From assembly GCF_000264905.1 (NCBI RefSeq), contig NW_006763135.1, forward strand, positions 610,288-674,287: a DNA stretch of 64,000 bases, written 5' to 3'. The position numbers and the translations under genes are program-made. A model generated the notes under the pieces. That model saw only the letters and a list, made by a program, of their open reading frames with translations, did no database searches and was not told where the DNA came from. This document shows positions 10,854 to 21,858 of the stretch, in pieces (within the stretch, counting starts at the first letter, position 1; the number at the start of each line of letters is the position of its first letter). This DNA is from Stereum hirsutum FP-91666 SS1 (lineage: Eukaryota; Basidiomycota; Agaricomycetes; Russulales; Stereaceae).

Positions 10854-13781
10854 ATGCCCGCTCCGACAACGATCAGACACAACAAGTCATCTTCTGCCAA
10901 CCCACGCTCTCAACTTCAGACGAAGAAGAAGACTAGGATCGTAAGGAGGCGAGGTCGGGCGCAGGACGGGATCTACAGCGACGAAGAGTTCGAACGCGAA
11001 GCAAGGTCAGATTCAGACTCTGATCAAGACGACCGTTCCTCTATCGACTCCTCTGAAGACTCCGAGACCGAACCGGCCTCAGAAGATGTCCCCACCGTTT
11101 CTGCCCCCCATCAGCACCAAGTGGACGTCGTGGAGCCTGGCTCAAGCTCTCACACCCCGCAACCTCCTGACGTCAACCGCATTTCGGTCTCGAAAACGTC
11201 CCCAGCACTCCTAGGAGGGTCGACAGATTGGTCGGAGATGGTGGCGAATGAGGCGCTAGACGAAAACGGAGATGCGGAGCTTCCAGTCATCGATTTCGCC
11301 GACATGGACCATCATGCGCCTGCGGCACGCTCACAGCCTTCGCATGCGAAGCGCGGGAAGAAGGTCGCCGTTGATCGTACTTCCTCCATGTCTGCTGAGG
11401 CACCTGAACCTGAACCAACTTTGCCAGAAGAGGCCGACGTACCTGACTCGGAACCCTCGACTTCGACTCATACAGCTCGTGGCAGAGGCGGGTCTCCCTA
11501 TTCTCGTCCGTATGGCCAAACCGCTCGCCAGGCCTACCAAGAACGCCTCCAGAAAGATCCTTCGTACGTTCCCGTTGTTGGCGAATTTTGGGGCCACGAT
11601 GACCGGCTGTTGGACAAGGGGTTGAGAAGTCTGAGTAATTGGTGGAGAGGACGCTGGCAGACACGAGGCAGAGGGCGGGGAGGGTTCGATGGTGGATTTG
11701 GACCGAGAGGGCGTGGAAGGGGCGGTTTTATGGCTGGTGTGAGGCAGGAGCCGGAGCTGCCAGAGGAGGAGTTGCCACCCGTCGAACGACAGTGGACGCA
11801 CGACGGGTTTGAGGAGCTGAAGAAGAGGGAGGAACGGCGTGCTGCGCCACCGCCACCCCCACAAAGAGGTGGTTTCAGAGGCGGTGCCCGTGGTGCCAGG
11901 GGTGGCTTCATAAACAATCGAGGTCGAGGGTTCGCCACTCGTCCCGCTTTCTCTCCAGCCGCTTCCTTCGACAGTTCTCCCAGTCGTCTGCCTCCAAAGG
12001 CCTCGCCTGCCGACACTTCGACCCGTACGTGGTTTGCCATGAAGCCCGAGCGCGTCTTCACACAACGTTCTGAGTCCTCTTTATTCTTCGACCATGCGCT
12101 CAAACCTCGCGCTGGTATGGGCTATGGATATCGCGTCAAACTGCCTGGGAGAGGTGAAGCTCCTGTTATCGTAAGAGCTCCGCCTCAGACGTGGGCTCCC
12201 CGTCCACCCTCACCTGTGCCTTCCGAGGTGGAGGAGGTCGAACGACTGTTCACTGTTCGACTACCTCCCCGCCCAGGGCAGAAGCAGGCGGTCGAAGCCT
12301 CCACAGAAGCCGTGCTGTCCCTGAATGTCAGCACGGCGGAGCCCAAGGACACTGCACGTCAGAAGCCATCCGAAGACGACACTCAGCCCATCGCAAAACC
12401 ACCGCCTGCTAGCATCTCTATTCCCTCCCCGGCCTCACCGTCCCTACCCACGCCTTCGTCAATTGAACGGTCACCATCCGTCGCGCCTGCTGTTATACCT
12501 CCAGAAGAACTAACCCCCGAACCTACGGTTGAAGCGCCTTCTGAAGAATCTCCCTCGCCCTCCTCTTCGACAGACGGCTGGATCCACGCGCCCCCACCCG
12601 ACTCAATACCACCTACCGTGTCCCCTATCGCAGAGCATCCGGTACCAGCGCCTCCTATGCTTCCACCCATCCAGACCGTATTTTCTCCAGTCGGCCACAC
12701 CCCATCGCCCCTCCCCTTCGGTTCTCCGTATTCTTACCCTCCCGCACTCCCTTACCCTCCACCCCCCGGTGTCGTTCTTGACCAGAATGGAATGCCATAT
12801 GACTACGCCACTGGACGCCCTGTGTACTTCCAACCTGCTCCTCTACCGGCACAACCCACTCAACCGCACCACGGTCATCATCTCAGCCACCATTCTATTT
12901 ACGCGCCACCGATGCAGCCTCCAGGTCTCCCCGCCCCTGCGCCACTGCCACCAAGAAGCGTAATGCCCGCGCATATGCCTGGAATGCCTTTCGTTCCCCA
13001 ACACTTCCACCATCACTCGACTGTCTCGCCTTCACCAGACTTCCAGGTACAGCAGCAAGAGCCTCGCGGTCCACCTCAATACGCGCCTCAAGGACCTGGT
13101 GCGGGTCCGCCTTTGGGTGAGATCTTCGTTCCACCGAGGCAGAGCAGCAGGATTGAGATTCGCAGACCTGGGGAAAATGGAGCCAATGGATATTCTCATG
13201 AACCCAGCCGGAAGGACATGATGTCGCCGAGAGGACCTAGTCATCTACGATCGTCCGTGGTCGCCAGTGGCGATGGTGAAGAGGAAGCTTCTGGTGCCGC
13301 TCCGTTATCAGCATCGAGCGCTCCAAAGACGCCCGCCGAATTGGTGAAAGTACCCGAGTTTGTTCCTTCTCGGCACTCGCACTCGCATTCTCAGAGCTTC
13401 AGCTTCACACAACCGCCACAAGAATTCTATCCTCCTCCCGGGCTTCCGCCGCTACCTTCGAACCAGCAAACTATGAACGGCGACGAACAGCACCAACACG
13501 GGATGGAGCATCCGGCACAGATGTATAACCCATACGCACCGCAGCCTCAACACCATCAGCAGCAATATTACTATGCCCCTCCTGGCCAGGCGGAAGGGTA
13601 CGGCTACGATGCTCAGTCACAGGGCTACGAAGGTTATGAGTATGGTCCGCAGAGTGCGATGGGGCCTGGGTACGAGCCGCAGGTACAGGGTTATGATCCA
13701 ATGGTTGGCATGCCGGGCATGGGGTCGCCTTATGAGATGTATGGTGGTCAGCCTCATGGAGGGACGGTTTATTATACATGA
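10854..13781 (+). CDS. Btz-domain protein (CASC3/Barentsz-like exon junction complex factor)
   Basis: A single uninterrupted frame of 975 codons. Residues 1-90 are basic then strongly acidic/Ser-rich. At about 215-330 is the Btz (CASC3/Barentsz) signature: DPSYVPVVGEFWGHDDR, then an Arg/Gly-rich linker and RQWTHDGFEELKKREER. In metazoans this region wraps around eIF4A3 and RNA in the exon junction complex, acting in mRNA localisation, translation and decay. RGG repeats occur around 265-290 and 340-365. The rest is Pro-rich, then His/Gln- and Gly/Tyr-rich and presumably disordered. The lack of introns over 2.9 kb is odd beside intron-dense neighbours. Family assignment rests on the short Btz block; the rest is not alignable by eye. 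Confidence 0.8.
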   Translation: MPAPTTIRHNKSSSANPRSQLQTKKKTRIVRRRGRAQDGIYSDEEFEREARSDSDSDQDDRSSIDSSEDSETEPASEDVPTVSAPHQHQVDVVEPGSSSHTPQPPDVNRISVSKTSPALLGGSTDWSEMVANEALDENGDAELPVIDFADMDHHAPAARSQPSHAKRGKKVAVDRTSSMSAEAPEPEPTLPEEADVPDSEPSTSTHTARGRGGSPYSRPYGQTARQAYQERLQKDPSYVPVVGEFWGHDDRLLDKGLRSLSNWWRGRWQTRGRGRGGFDGGFGPRGRGRGGFMAGVRQEPELPEEELPPVERQWTHDGFEELKKREERRAAPPPPPQRGGFRGGARGARGGFINNRGRGFATRPAFSPAASFDSSPSRLPPKASPADTSTRTWFAMKPERVFTQRSESSLFFDHALKPRAGMGYGYRVKLPGRGEAPVIVRAPPQTWAPRPPSPVPSEVEEVERLFTVRLPPRPGQKQAVEASTEAVLSLNVSTAEPKDTARQKPSEDDTQPIAKPPPASISIPSPASPSLPTPSSIERSPSVAPAVIPPEELTPEPTVEAPSEESPSPSSSTDGWIHAPPPDSIPPTVSPIAEHPVPAPPMLPPIQTVFSPVGHTPSPLPFGSPYSYPPALPYPPPPGVVLDQNGMPYDYATGRPVYFQPAPLPAQPTQPHHGHHLSHHSIYAPPMQPPGLPAPAPLPPRSVMPAHMPGMPFVPQHFHHHSTVSPSPDFQVQQQEPRGPPQYAPQGPGAGPPLGEIFVPPRQSSRIEIRRPGENGANGYSHEPSRKDMMSPRGPSHLRSSVVASGDGEEEASGAAPLSASSAPKTPAELVKVPEFVPSRHSHSHSQSFSFTQPPQEFYPPPGLPPLPSNQQTMNGDEQHQHGMEHPAQMYNPYAPQPQHHQQQYYYAPPGQAEGYGYDAQSQGYEGYEYGPQSAMGPGYEPQVQGYDPMVGMPGMGSPYEMYGGQPHGGTVYYT

Positions 13782-15939
13782 GGGCTCATTCGTGGTCATG
13801 GTTTGGTCGTGGTTGTGGCGGTTCATGGGTTGGGGTGGCGACAGATTGGGTGGCGGCTTGATTCTGCTCTGCAAGTTGTGTTCTCCGAACGTTGCATTAT
13901 TTCTAGCCATTAACCTTGGGGTGTCTTTTCTTGCTTTTTCTTTCCTTTTCCTCCTGGTCTCCTTTTTTCTTCACTTGCGCTTGTCCGATAGCGCGTCTTG
14001 ACTCTGAGCTCTCGTGATCCTCATATTCTTTACACGCATGTGTACTTGCTCTCCCGGGTCGTATCGTGTCCTTGTTTCTCCGCTCTACTTCGTTTCTCTC
14101 GGCTCATAGGTCGTCTATACATCGGTATCCATACTTACATATATATTTGTATACACATACTACACGCATCACCCTCCCGCTGCTCACCTGTCACGTACTC
14201 ACAATGCCTGTGTTATCCTATCACTTACCGTCCTGCATTTTCCTTCTCCCTCTATATACATTACCCAATGTCGTTGAACTTGTCCTGTCTTCGCTCTTTT
14301 TTTTTGCCCTTCTCCTTTTCTGATTCCCGCTTTTTCTTGTTTCGTATATTTCTCATTTTGTCTTCAGTCTATCTGCTCGTCGTCGTTTCGTTATCATCCC
14401 AACGCGTTGCTTGCTTCCCTTGCGCGTGCCTCGTCCGGTCTTTCCTCTTCTTTTCTTTAGAGCTTTCTTGTCTTTGTTCTCGTCAACTCGTACGTACGTC
14501 GCTTTCTTTCATATCTTCCCCTTCTTGATGTTGATGTTGATGTCAGGGTGGTTCTCACCGTATATAGTGGCTAACTTGTGCTTGGTGTGCGTCTTTTTGT
14601 GTTGCGTCCTCTGACGAATATCGTTCAATCCCTCTTACACTGCAATTCGGACCTAAGATTGAAGGGCTGTGGCCTGATCTGGATTGAGGCTCAATCGACA
14701 ATCTGACTTCATTTCAGCCGTCGAGCGACCGCCCCTCTCGAATGAGTTATGCGCCGTGTGCGGGAGACTGAGCCGAATAGGACTGACCATATTCTGGGCT
14801 TGCGTTCGAACGGCGCTGTACTTGACCCGCTTCTCATGCAGGCGAGGATCTACTTTTGGCCTCTAGCGTGGAGGTCGCTCCGCGAGCAATCCGCGAGACA
14901 CAAGCTACTCCGCGAGGCTGCAGCGCCACCGGTGGGTGGGTTACGGCAGAGCTCGTGATGAAAGCACAGATGGAAGTATCAAGGAATTGCACGTTCGTTG
15001 TGCAATGATAACTTTATTATGCCCATCGGTATGCTTTTAGGACGGAGTTCCTTTTCTCCTCCTTCTTTTCCTCGTCGCTTGCAGAGAGGCATATGATATG
15101 GCAGCACCAGACAACGCACGGCGCATCTTAAAAATGATTCGAGATCTGAAAAGAACGGCTCTCTGCGGGTGAGTGACCCGGGAGAAACCGAGGGGTGTGC
15201 AGCAGATACGTTGATCCAAAAAGGTCAGATAACCTTCAAGTTCCTCCATCCATCCTCCAATAAGCCCCTCCGACCCTTTCCGCTGAAGTCGACTCGAACT
15301 TGCTTACCCTCACACCTAATTCTTACTTATAGACACTCCAATTCTTACCGTCATCCTCTCATGCTCAATGGGAGCTTCGTTGATACTTTTGGAATATAGG
15401 ACGATGGTCGATCCTTTCTGACGTACGTGCTCAATACCTTTTGCGGACAACTTGCGAAAAGTCGAGATAACCTTCTTTCCAAAGGACACAAGGTTCTTGT
15501 TCCGCAGCTCACAGCATCTCTTTGGTACAATTTCGAAAGCTCTCCGCATCCGTTTCCTTGCTAAATATGTGTACAGGAGACTATCGCAAACGTCGTCTTT
15601 CTTCACCCAATATATTGTGGCAACTAGGACTGTATGAAACCAATGGAGGGCCCTCGTCTTTCTCCCGAAATCCGCAAGGGCGCTCTTCCGCGGCGTATGG
15701 TCCAACCTAGCATCGACGCATTACGGCCCCACGTTCCCTCCAGAATACAGATGTACCTTAAGTTCGAGTGCCAACTGATACTTTTAGATTTCTGTGTATC
15801 TGGCGGAGATGGCTAACCATTATCCGCAAGCTCGCACGCTCCCTGGCTGGATTTATAGCAACTAGAGATGGTCGCTGGGGTTCTTATCACACGTTGTCTT
15901 TCCCTCTTCGACTACTCGCCCATTTAGTCATTTACCACC
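13782..15939. other. Long intergenic region downstream of the Btz gene
   Basis: About 13920-14560 is strongly pyrimidine-rich on the plus strand (TTTTCTT/CTCTC runs) and probably includes the Btz gene's 3' UTR. The frames there are compositional artefacts. At 14865-14920 the motif CCGCGAG/TCCGCGAG recurs three or four times. A 129-codon minus frame at 15316-15705 has no recognised motif, and the opposite strand is also open there. The last 300 bp before 15940 should hold the cyclase promoter. Confidence 0.45.
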
Positions 15940-17671
15940 ATGAGCGAACTCACCGCCTGTCTCACTACTTCCGAGAACGGCTTCCTGGTTACTGGCAATG
16001 AGGAGCTTCGCTACGGTTGGGTTCTCTCCCATTATTTCATATCTTTTCGTGCTCATTTTGCTCTTGTGAAACAGAATTTCAATTCATCGACGACATCTTT
16101 CATCCTAAGCATGAACATCTTGCGATGATATATAGACAGTGGAATCGTGTTCTACTCGTCACGGATAGCAACGTGGATCGGCTCTACTCCAAGCAATGGA
16201 CCGCTTACTTCGCGTATCATAACATCCTGCTGGATACGTTCGTCATGGAGGGCGGAGAGAAAAATAAGACGATGACCACTATGTTGTCTATTGTTGATGC
16301 GATGAACGCATTTGGCGTCAATCGAAAGGAGGTTGGTCGTCATCTTTACCATCGAATTTAAGCGCATAACTGATGATGTTGTGTCTAGCCTGTCCTCATT
16401 GTCGGCGGCGGAGTTTGTACCGACGTCGCAGGCTACGCGTGCGCTTCCTACCGTAGGGGCACGAACTTCATTCGAGTTCCGACTACCTTGATTGGTTTGA
16501 TAGATGCTTCGGTATCAATAAAGGGTGAGCAGCTACCAGCCAATCAATTCCTTCACCGATATAGGCTGACTGAGCCACCCAGTCGGCGTCAACCATGGTG
16601 TCCTGAAGAATCGGTTGGGGGACTTGTACGGTTTTTACTCCTACCCCTTCGATTATCATACCAAGACCATAATTTATATATACATACTTCTCAGTCATGC
16701 GCCGTTATCAACCTTCCTCGACTTCGACATGCTCAAGACCTTGCCCGAGGCGCATGTTCGTGACGGCCTTTCTGGTCAGTGGCAGATCCCCACTATAGGT
16801 CTCTTTAGAACTGAAGGAATCGCTCTCGATGCAGAATTGATGAAGATAACTTCATGCACTGACGTATACTCGTGGAAGCTTCTCGTCGACCACGGTCCTG
16901 CTTTGATCGACTCCCGCTTTGGTCGTACCGCCAATTGCGATCCGAAGCTCAAGAAGATTGCAGATGATATTACTTACCGGGCCATCAAGGTTATGCTTGC
17001 TGTCAGTACCTGCTGTATATCATCTCTCGTGCACTCCCACTACAATCTTGCTTTGTTTAGCTCGAAACTTCCAATCTTCACGAGATCCGGCTTGACAGAG
17101 TCATGGCGTACGGTCACAGCTTGTCTCCGACGTTGGAACTCACGCCTATCGTACCTCTTCGCCACGGTCACGCTGTCAATATCGATATGGCGTATTTCAT
17201 CACTTTTGCGTGGACCCGCGGTTATCTCACCGAAGGCGAGCGAGATGAACACCATTATCTTTCTCACAGTATCGGATTATCCATGGATCACGAGCTCTTT
17301 ACGTGCGAGATGATGTGGAAGGCCATTGAAGATATCAAGCCAGTCCTTGCCCACGACTTCAAGTAGTCCAAGCTATAGACCCTGACACATTTGCGTCATT
17401 CTAGGAATAGTCGCAACGGGAAGCAGCGCTTCGTTATGCCGAAGCCATACGGTTCATGCATATTCGTCAACGACGTTGCTTACGAGGAGCTCTACGACGT
17501 CCTTGAGGTTCATAAGGCTCTTGTCAAGGAGAAGTACGGCAGCGGTGATGGCATCGAGGCTTGTTTTTCCTACTATTCCCATTGCTACGTTTCCTTAGCT
17601 AACCGTACTGTTTGCTAGGCCGTCGTTGATGATAGTTCTCTTGGTATCAACTCATCCCTTTCCGCGAAGTA
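15940..17671 (+). CDS. Sugar-phosphate cyclase, DDGS/EEVS-like (dehydroquinate-synthase fold)
   Basis: Starts [15 protein letters not shown] at ATG 15940 and is spliced through about eight exons. Hallmarks of the family are [28 protein letters not shown], the NAD-binding [18 protein letters not shown], the block [19 protein letters not shown] followed by ASVSIKVGVNHG, and [18 protein letters not shown] with a metal-ligand-like His. Splicing at 16618 and 16773-16832 restores [17 protein letters not shown] and [11 protein letters not shown]. Such enzymes cyclise sedoheptulose 7-phosphate to 2-epi-5-epi-valiolone (EEVS) or desmethyl-4-deoxygadusol (DDGS), the latter the first step to mycosporines. 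The [14 protein letters not shown] block is typical of DDGS/EEVS rather than true dehydroquinate synthase. No O-methyltransferase or ATP-grasp gene is adjacent. The C-terminal exon is uncertain (stop near 17618 or 17671). Confidence 0.8.
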
Positions 17672-18437
17672 GGACACTGCAAGAATACTCTATGTCAGTT
17701 AACTCTAAATGGCCAACATCGATGTCGAACTCTTTCCCCCGGAAAATGGTTGCTGCTCTGGTCTCTCGAGGTCTCCTTCCGCGAGACTTGGAGCGAAAGA
17801 ATTCGCATACTGACCCAGGGCTAGCAGTGTCCTCACTCGTTAAGCGTATTCTCCCCTTCATTTATTCTGGCAAAGGTTCAGGAATGCTCCGTGAGGCATA
17901 GATCGAGACTCGAGAGTTCGGGGCCTGTTTCCCTACTATCACGTTGTGCGAAACGAAGAAAACGCAACTAGGCCACATCCTCGCCACAAAGGCCGGCTCA
18001 TGCACGCTCGGCCAACGCAGCCGTAAAATCGAAGGCAAGGCCCGAGACGTAGATTCGAAACACGTATCCTACTGTCACCCAGGCATTGAAACTTGATCGA
18101 GTTGGAGGCTCCACACTGAGGCGTGGACTTAGACCTGAAATATGTCCGTTACGCAACCGTAATCGGGTAAACTTGAATGCCCTTTTTCGATTCTTTGCTC
18201 CCTTCGAGCAATTTTTGGCAGTGATCCTCCTTCCCTCCCATATAGGACCTGCATCAGGCAAACAAACCTCGTACTTGGGCGGGGTGTGTGCCAGGGAGGC
18301 CGTACATTCCTCTTTCGCTACTCGGGTTGTCCGGTGATTGCAGGACTGCCAACCCAAGACTCTATATTGTTTCATATATAGTGGAAGAGTTGCACGGTAT
18401 ATCATCCTACTTGAACCCCTGCTTCGCGCTGTCAATC
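17672..18437. other. Intergenic region between the cyclase and MFS copy 2
   Basis: No convincing gene. Frames at 17626-17901 and, on the minus strand, 17998-18435 lack motifs and splice logic. The region should contain the cyclase terminator and the promoter of the MFS gene starting at 18438, both transcribed rightwards. Confidence 0.4.
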
Positions 18438-20552
18438 ATGTCCGCTGCCTTGAATTTCACCAATACCTCACTTCTCGAGATTGAGTCTCGCGCCGCTCCA
18501 GATGAACTCTTGACTTTTCCTCACCTCGGACCACCACAAAGATTCGGAGCATCGGGAGAGCACGGCGATGGTAGTTGCGTATCGTCCTTGGATAACGCTG
18601 CTAAATCACCCACAATGGACGAACCTTTCGTCAAGGAGAGTCATGTCCTGGGTCCTGGTCATGCGAAGTCGAACGCGGCGATCACGAACATTGTAGTAGC
18701 TCCCTCCATCGTGCATCCGAAGACCGAGTACCCCCCTCCCAAACCATCGAAACCTGACACAAGAAATGCTATTATGGTGGGACCCCTTCCAGAATCTCAA
18801 AATATGCGACGTTTCCGGATGTGTGCATCCTTTGTCACGCTCTTCCTCGCCGGGTGGAAGTACGTCGTGTCGGTTATATGTAGAAACTTCAACACCTTTC
18901 TGATACCTCCTCCGTTCCTTCTTACTTCTACGTTTTACTAGTGGTGGTGCAACTGGAGCTCTTATACCCTACATTGAGGAAGCCTTCAACATCAGCTATG
19001 CTCGCGTCGCAATTCTTTTCGTCTCCACCTTCTTTGGATACGCCGCCGCCGCCGTCGCCTCTGGAGCATTAGCTCGCAAGGTAGGCTTCGGGAGAGCTTT
19101 ACTTCTGGCGGTCACTGTGGAGCTCATCGGAGTGAGTCTTAGGTTCTCGCCTACTTAAAATGCTTTCCGCACTGACAAGTTTTGGAAAAAGAACGTCATA
19201 AACTCATCCCAGCAAGTCAGCTTCAGCCTGATGTGTTTTGGTTTTTGGGTCGTGGGGGTCGCTTACGCTACACAGGTATATATCATTGTATCACTTTCGA
19301 GATACTGGCTCAACCAAATAAGCTTGGATTATGCAACGCTTATTTCGCGATTCTTCGACGGCCATTGTTGTATACTGGTATACTCCATGGCATCTACGGC
19401 CTTGGCGCGTTCGGAAGTCCTCTAATCGCAACTGCGATGGTCACGCGTGGCTACCCAGTACGCACCCCTTCCTGATACTGTCGTTATGGAGAGGCTATAA
19501 TCAGCTTTTTCTACAGTATCATCTATTCTATCTGACCAATATAGGGATGAACATCCCCGTCTTTATTCTCATTTGGCTCGCCTTTCGTGGACTTCAAGTC
19601 CTACCCTCACATCCCGACGAGCCCCAGGCAGCTAATGCAAGTGATCGGCGCCATTTACGCGAGACATTGTCTAGTAAAGCGGTCTGGACTCTTGCAATAT
19701 TTCTGATGCTATATGTAGGGTATGTGCTTCATCCTCGGTGTCGAAATTGTCAAGCGTCACTCAAGGAGTATGATATCAACAGAGCTGAGGAGACCATGTA
19801 AATGCAGCGCAACATTCTCCCGGTAACTCAAACTGATAAACGGATGGTTTTAGTGGGGGATGGATCGTTTCCTATGTCCTAACGGTCCGCAGGGGTAGCC
19901 CCGAGGGCGCATCCTGGGTTGCCTCCTGCTTTTACCTCGGTTCGCATACTGTTCTCCTCCAATGTCAATTGTAGAACAATGGTCGTAGAACTAACATTTA
20001 TCTAGGCATAGCAATTGGGCGTATCGCCCTCCCAGCATTAAACACTTTCATGGGAGAGAGACGCGCTATCTTCATCTACTTGACTGTGGCGATTGCTCTT
20101 GAAGTGGTAGCATGGCTCGTTCCTGCCATTGCCTCCACCGCTACTGCCACCGCACTCGTCGGGTATGTGTACAACTTTTATTATGGCATCTTTCTGTCCT
20201 CCACATACCTTGGCGATGTCAACGCTGTTTGTTTTCTGACATCATTTTCTTCCATTCAAACATTGACACTGTCCCGCTCTCACTCTCGCACAGTCTTGCG
20301 ATATCAACCTTTTATACAGCCGCCATCACCACAGGTGGAAAATTGATTCCTCGCCATCTCCACGCCGATGCCTTTGCCCTCATCTCTTCGATCGGCCAAC
20401 TAGGCAGCGCGTTCTTCCCGTTGTTGGTTGGCGTCTTGAGCTCGCAGAAAAGTATAGGAATATGGATCTTGGAGCCGACTGTGTTGGCGTTGCTGGTAGC
20501 GCAGGGGATTTGTTGGTGGTTTGTGCCAAGAGTGGAGAAGAAGGTTGAGTGA
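18438..20552 (+). CDS. MFS transporter, copy 2
   Basis: Begins MSAALNFTNTSLLEIESR at ATG 18438 with a polar N-terminus of about 130 residues. Membrane exons run almost in parallel with copy 1 (8055-10205): GGATGALIPYIEEAFNISY, LMCFGFWVVGVAYATQ, TGILHGIYGLGAFGSPL, GGWIVSYVLTVRRGSPEG, IAIGRIALPALNTFMGERR and GSAFFPLLVGVLSSQKS, ending WWFVPRVEKKVE and TGA at 20552. Intron positions appear the same in both genes, so this is a gene duplication, not retroposition. It lies 0.8 kb downstream of the cyclase on the same strand. A role in exporting a mycosporine-like product is conceivable, but it rests only on proximity. Substrate unknown. Confidence 0.85.
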
Positions 20553-21858
20553 GGTGATTCAATCGTGCGTTTTTGAGTGGCACGATCTGTGTGGGAGGTC
20601 TGAGGCAAAAATATCCCACGCTGGGCGATGTTGCGGGTTATGAGTATGACTGTGGCATCGTCTTCTGTTGAATACTTACGAATAGAGATATCAGTGCTAC
20701 TCAAGTCAATATTAACGATCACCAGACCACTCTAATGGTCCGTAGGGATGACACGTAAGAGCGCAATAGTCCAGGGATTTCAGGCCTCTGCTCCCTCCCG
20801 AATGAAGGGAACAAACGAAGTTCAAGATGATGGATGTGAGAAAAGTCGGAAGTACCGTACATGATGACGGGCCTGGCAGTGGTGCATCTACGCTGAACCG
20901 CAGTGAAACACGATATCAGACATGCATAGCCAACCTACCTTACAGAACTAGACAAGCGGTTGCTTTGGCAGATGCATACGGTAGACCCAACGGACCTTTT
21001 GTTTACTTACGCATCGAAACCTCCATGAAATAGACATAGCGAAGCCGGCACCCAAAAGAAAACGAGAAAAGAAACATGTACAGTGAACATGGTTATCAGA
21101 AAGCAGGTGGTGGTGATGACGACAGTGCTATGAGGGTCTGCTAGTGGTCGAACGTAGCGATGCAAGTGTTCTTGATGATTATCGGACTCATAGCGACACC
21201 ACGATCCAGAGAAGTAGTACACAGCGGACCGCCTTCAAACTAGAGAAACAAGGGTCACATAGCTTAGTATAACAGGCAGCAAGCGATGATGAAGGCGAAA
21301 GCAAACATAGGTACTCGACTCAGCCAAGCGTCACCGATCTGCGCCAGGTCTCTGCCACGACGAAAGCGCCCTCGCCACCACCCGCCACCTGGTCCGTGCG
21401 CACCCCTCCATCCTTTATAGCCGTTGCCTCGACGTCCTGTTTCTGCATACTTACCTTGATGGGATATTCCCCTTCATCTACCTGGGAGTGTCGGCCGTCG
21501 GGCCCTTCCATTGCACGGCGACCTTGTCCTCAGAGGGGCCTGGCGGTTTGTACGGCCCTCTGGGTCGTGCACCGTCTCAATATTTTCCTGTCCCGATCCG
21601 GCCCTCGGGCTGGGCGGGCCATTATTTTTGTCGGCTGGCGGCGCTAACCCTAACCTTAGACAATCTACAATAAACACATTTTATAATACTGCATTTGGAC
21701 ATGCTTGCAGACCGTGAGAGTTGTGTGTCGCGTTCGGCGCGTCGCGTCGTCAAAGTTGCTCTGAATTGCTCTCCACCATCACCGACTTCGCCCTTGTGCA
21801 GTCAACATTTGCCATCGCTCTTTGTCACCATCGTTAACGACATTCAGCATTGTTTTTG
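20553..21858. other. Intergenic region with a dispersed repeat
   Basis: Contains no confident gene. The right half carries repeat copy A (21322-21660). The left half holds only short frames. The last 200 bp should include the THOC3 promoter. Confidence 0.45.
21322..21660. repeat. Dispersed repeat copy A with telomere-like edge
   Basis: About 300 bp here match, in inverted orientation, 55711-56044. Shared blocks include CACCTGGTCCGTGCGCACCC, GGGAGTGTCGGCCGTCGGGC, GGCCTGGCGGTTTGTACGGC and GCCCTCGGGCTGGGCGGGCC. The right edge (21644-21659) reads CTAACCCTAACCTTAG, close to tandem CCCTAA telomeric hexamers, and similarity between copies ends there. The minus strand encodes a 63-residue frame with MQKQDVEATAIKDGGVRTDQ, also partly open in copy B. 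It is likely part of a transposable element or a subtelomere-type repeat; class not determined. Confidence 0.7.

Noticed and set aside
11331..12103. Long minus-strand frames inside the Btz gene
   Set aside because: Shadows of the GC-rich Arg/Gly coding sequence of the plus-strand gene.
13920..14560. Several overlapping hydrophobic plus-strand frames
   Set aside because: Produced by a pyrimidine-rich tract giving Phe/Leu/Ser strings; likely 3' UTR of the Btz gene.
15316..15705. 129-codon minus-strand frame
   Set aside because: The opposite strand is also open, no recognisable motif, and no supporting introns; left as unresolved intergenic DNA.
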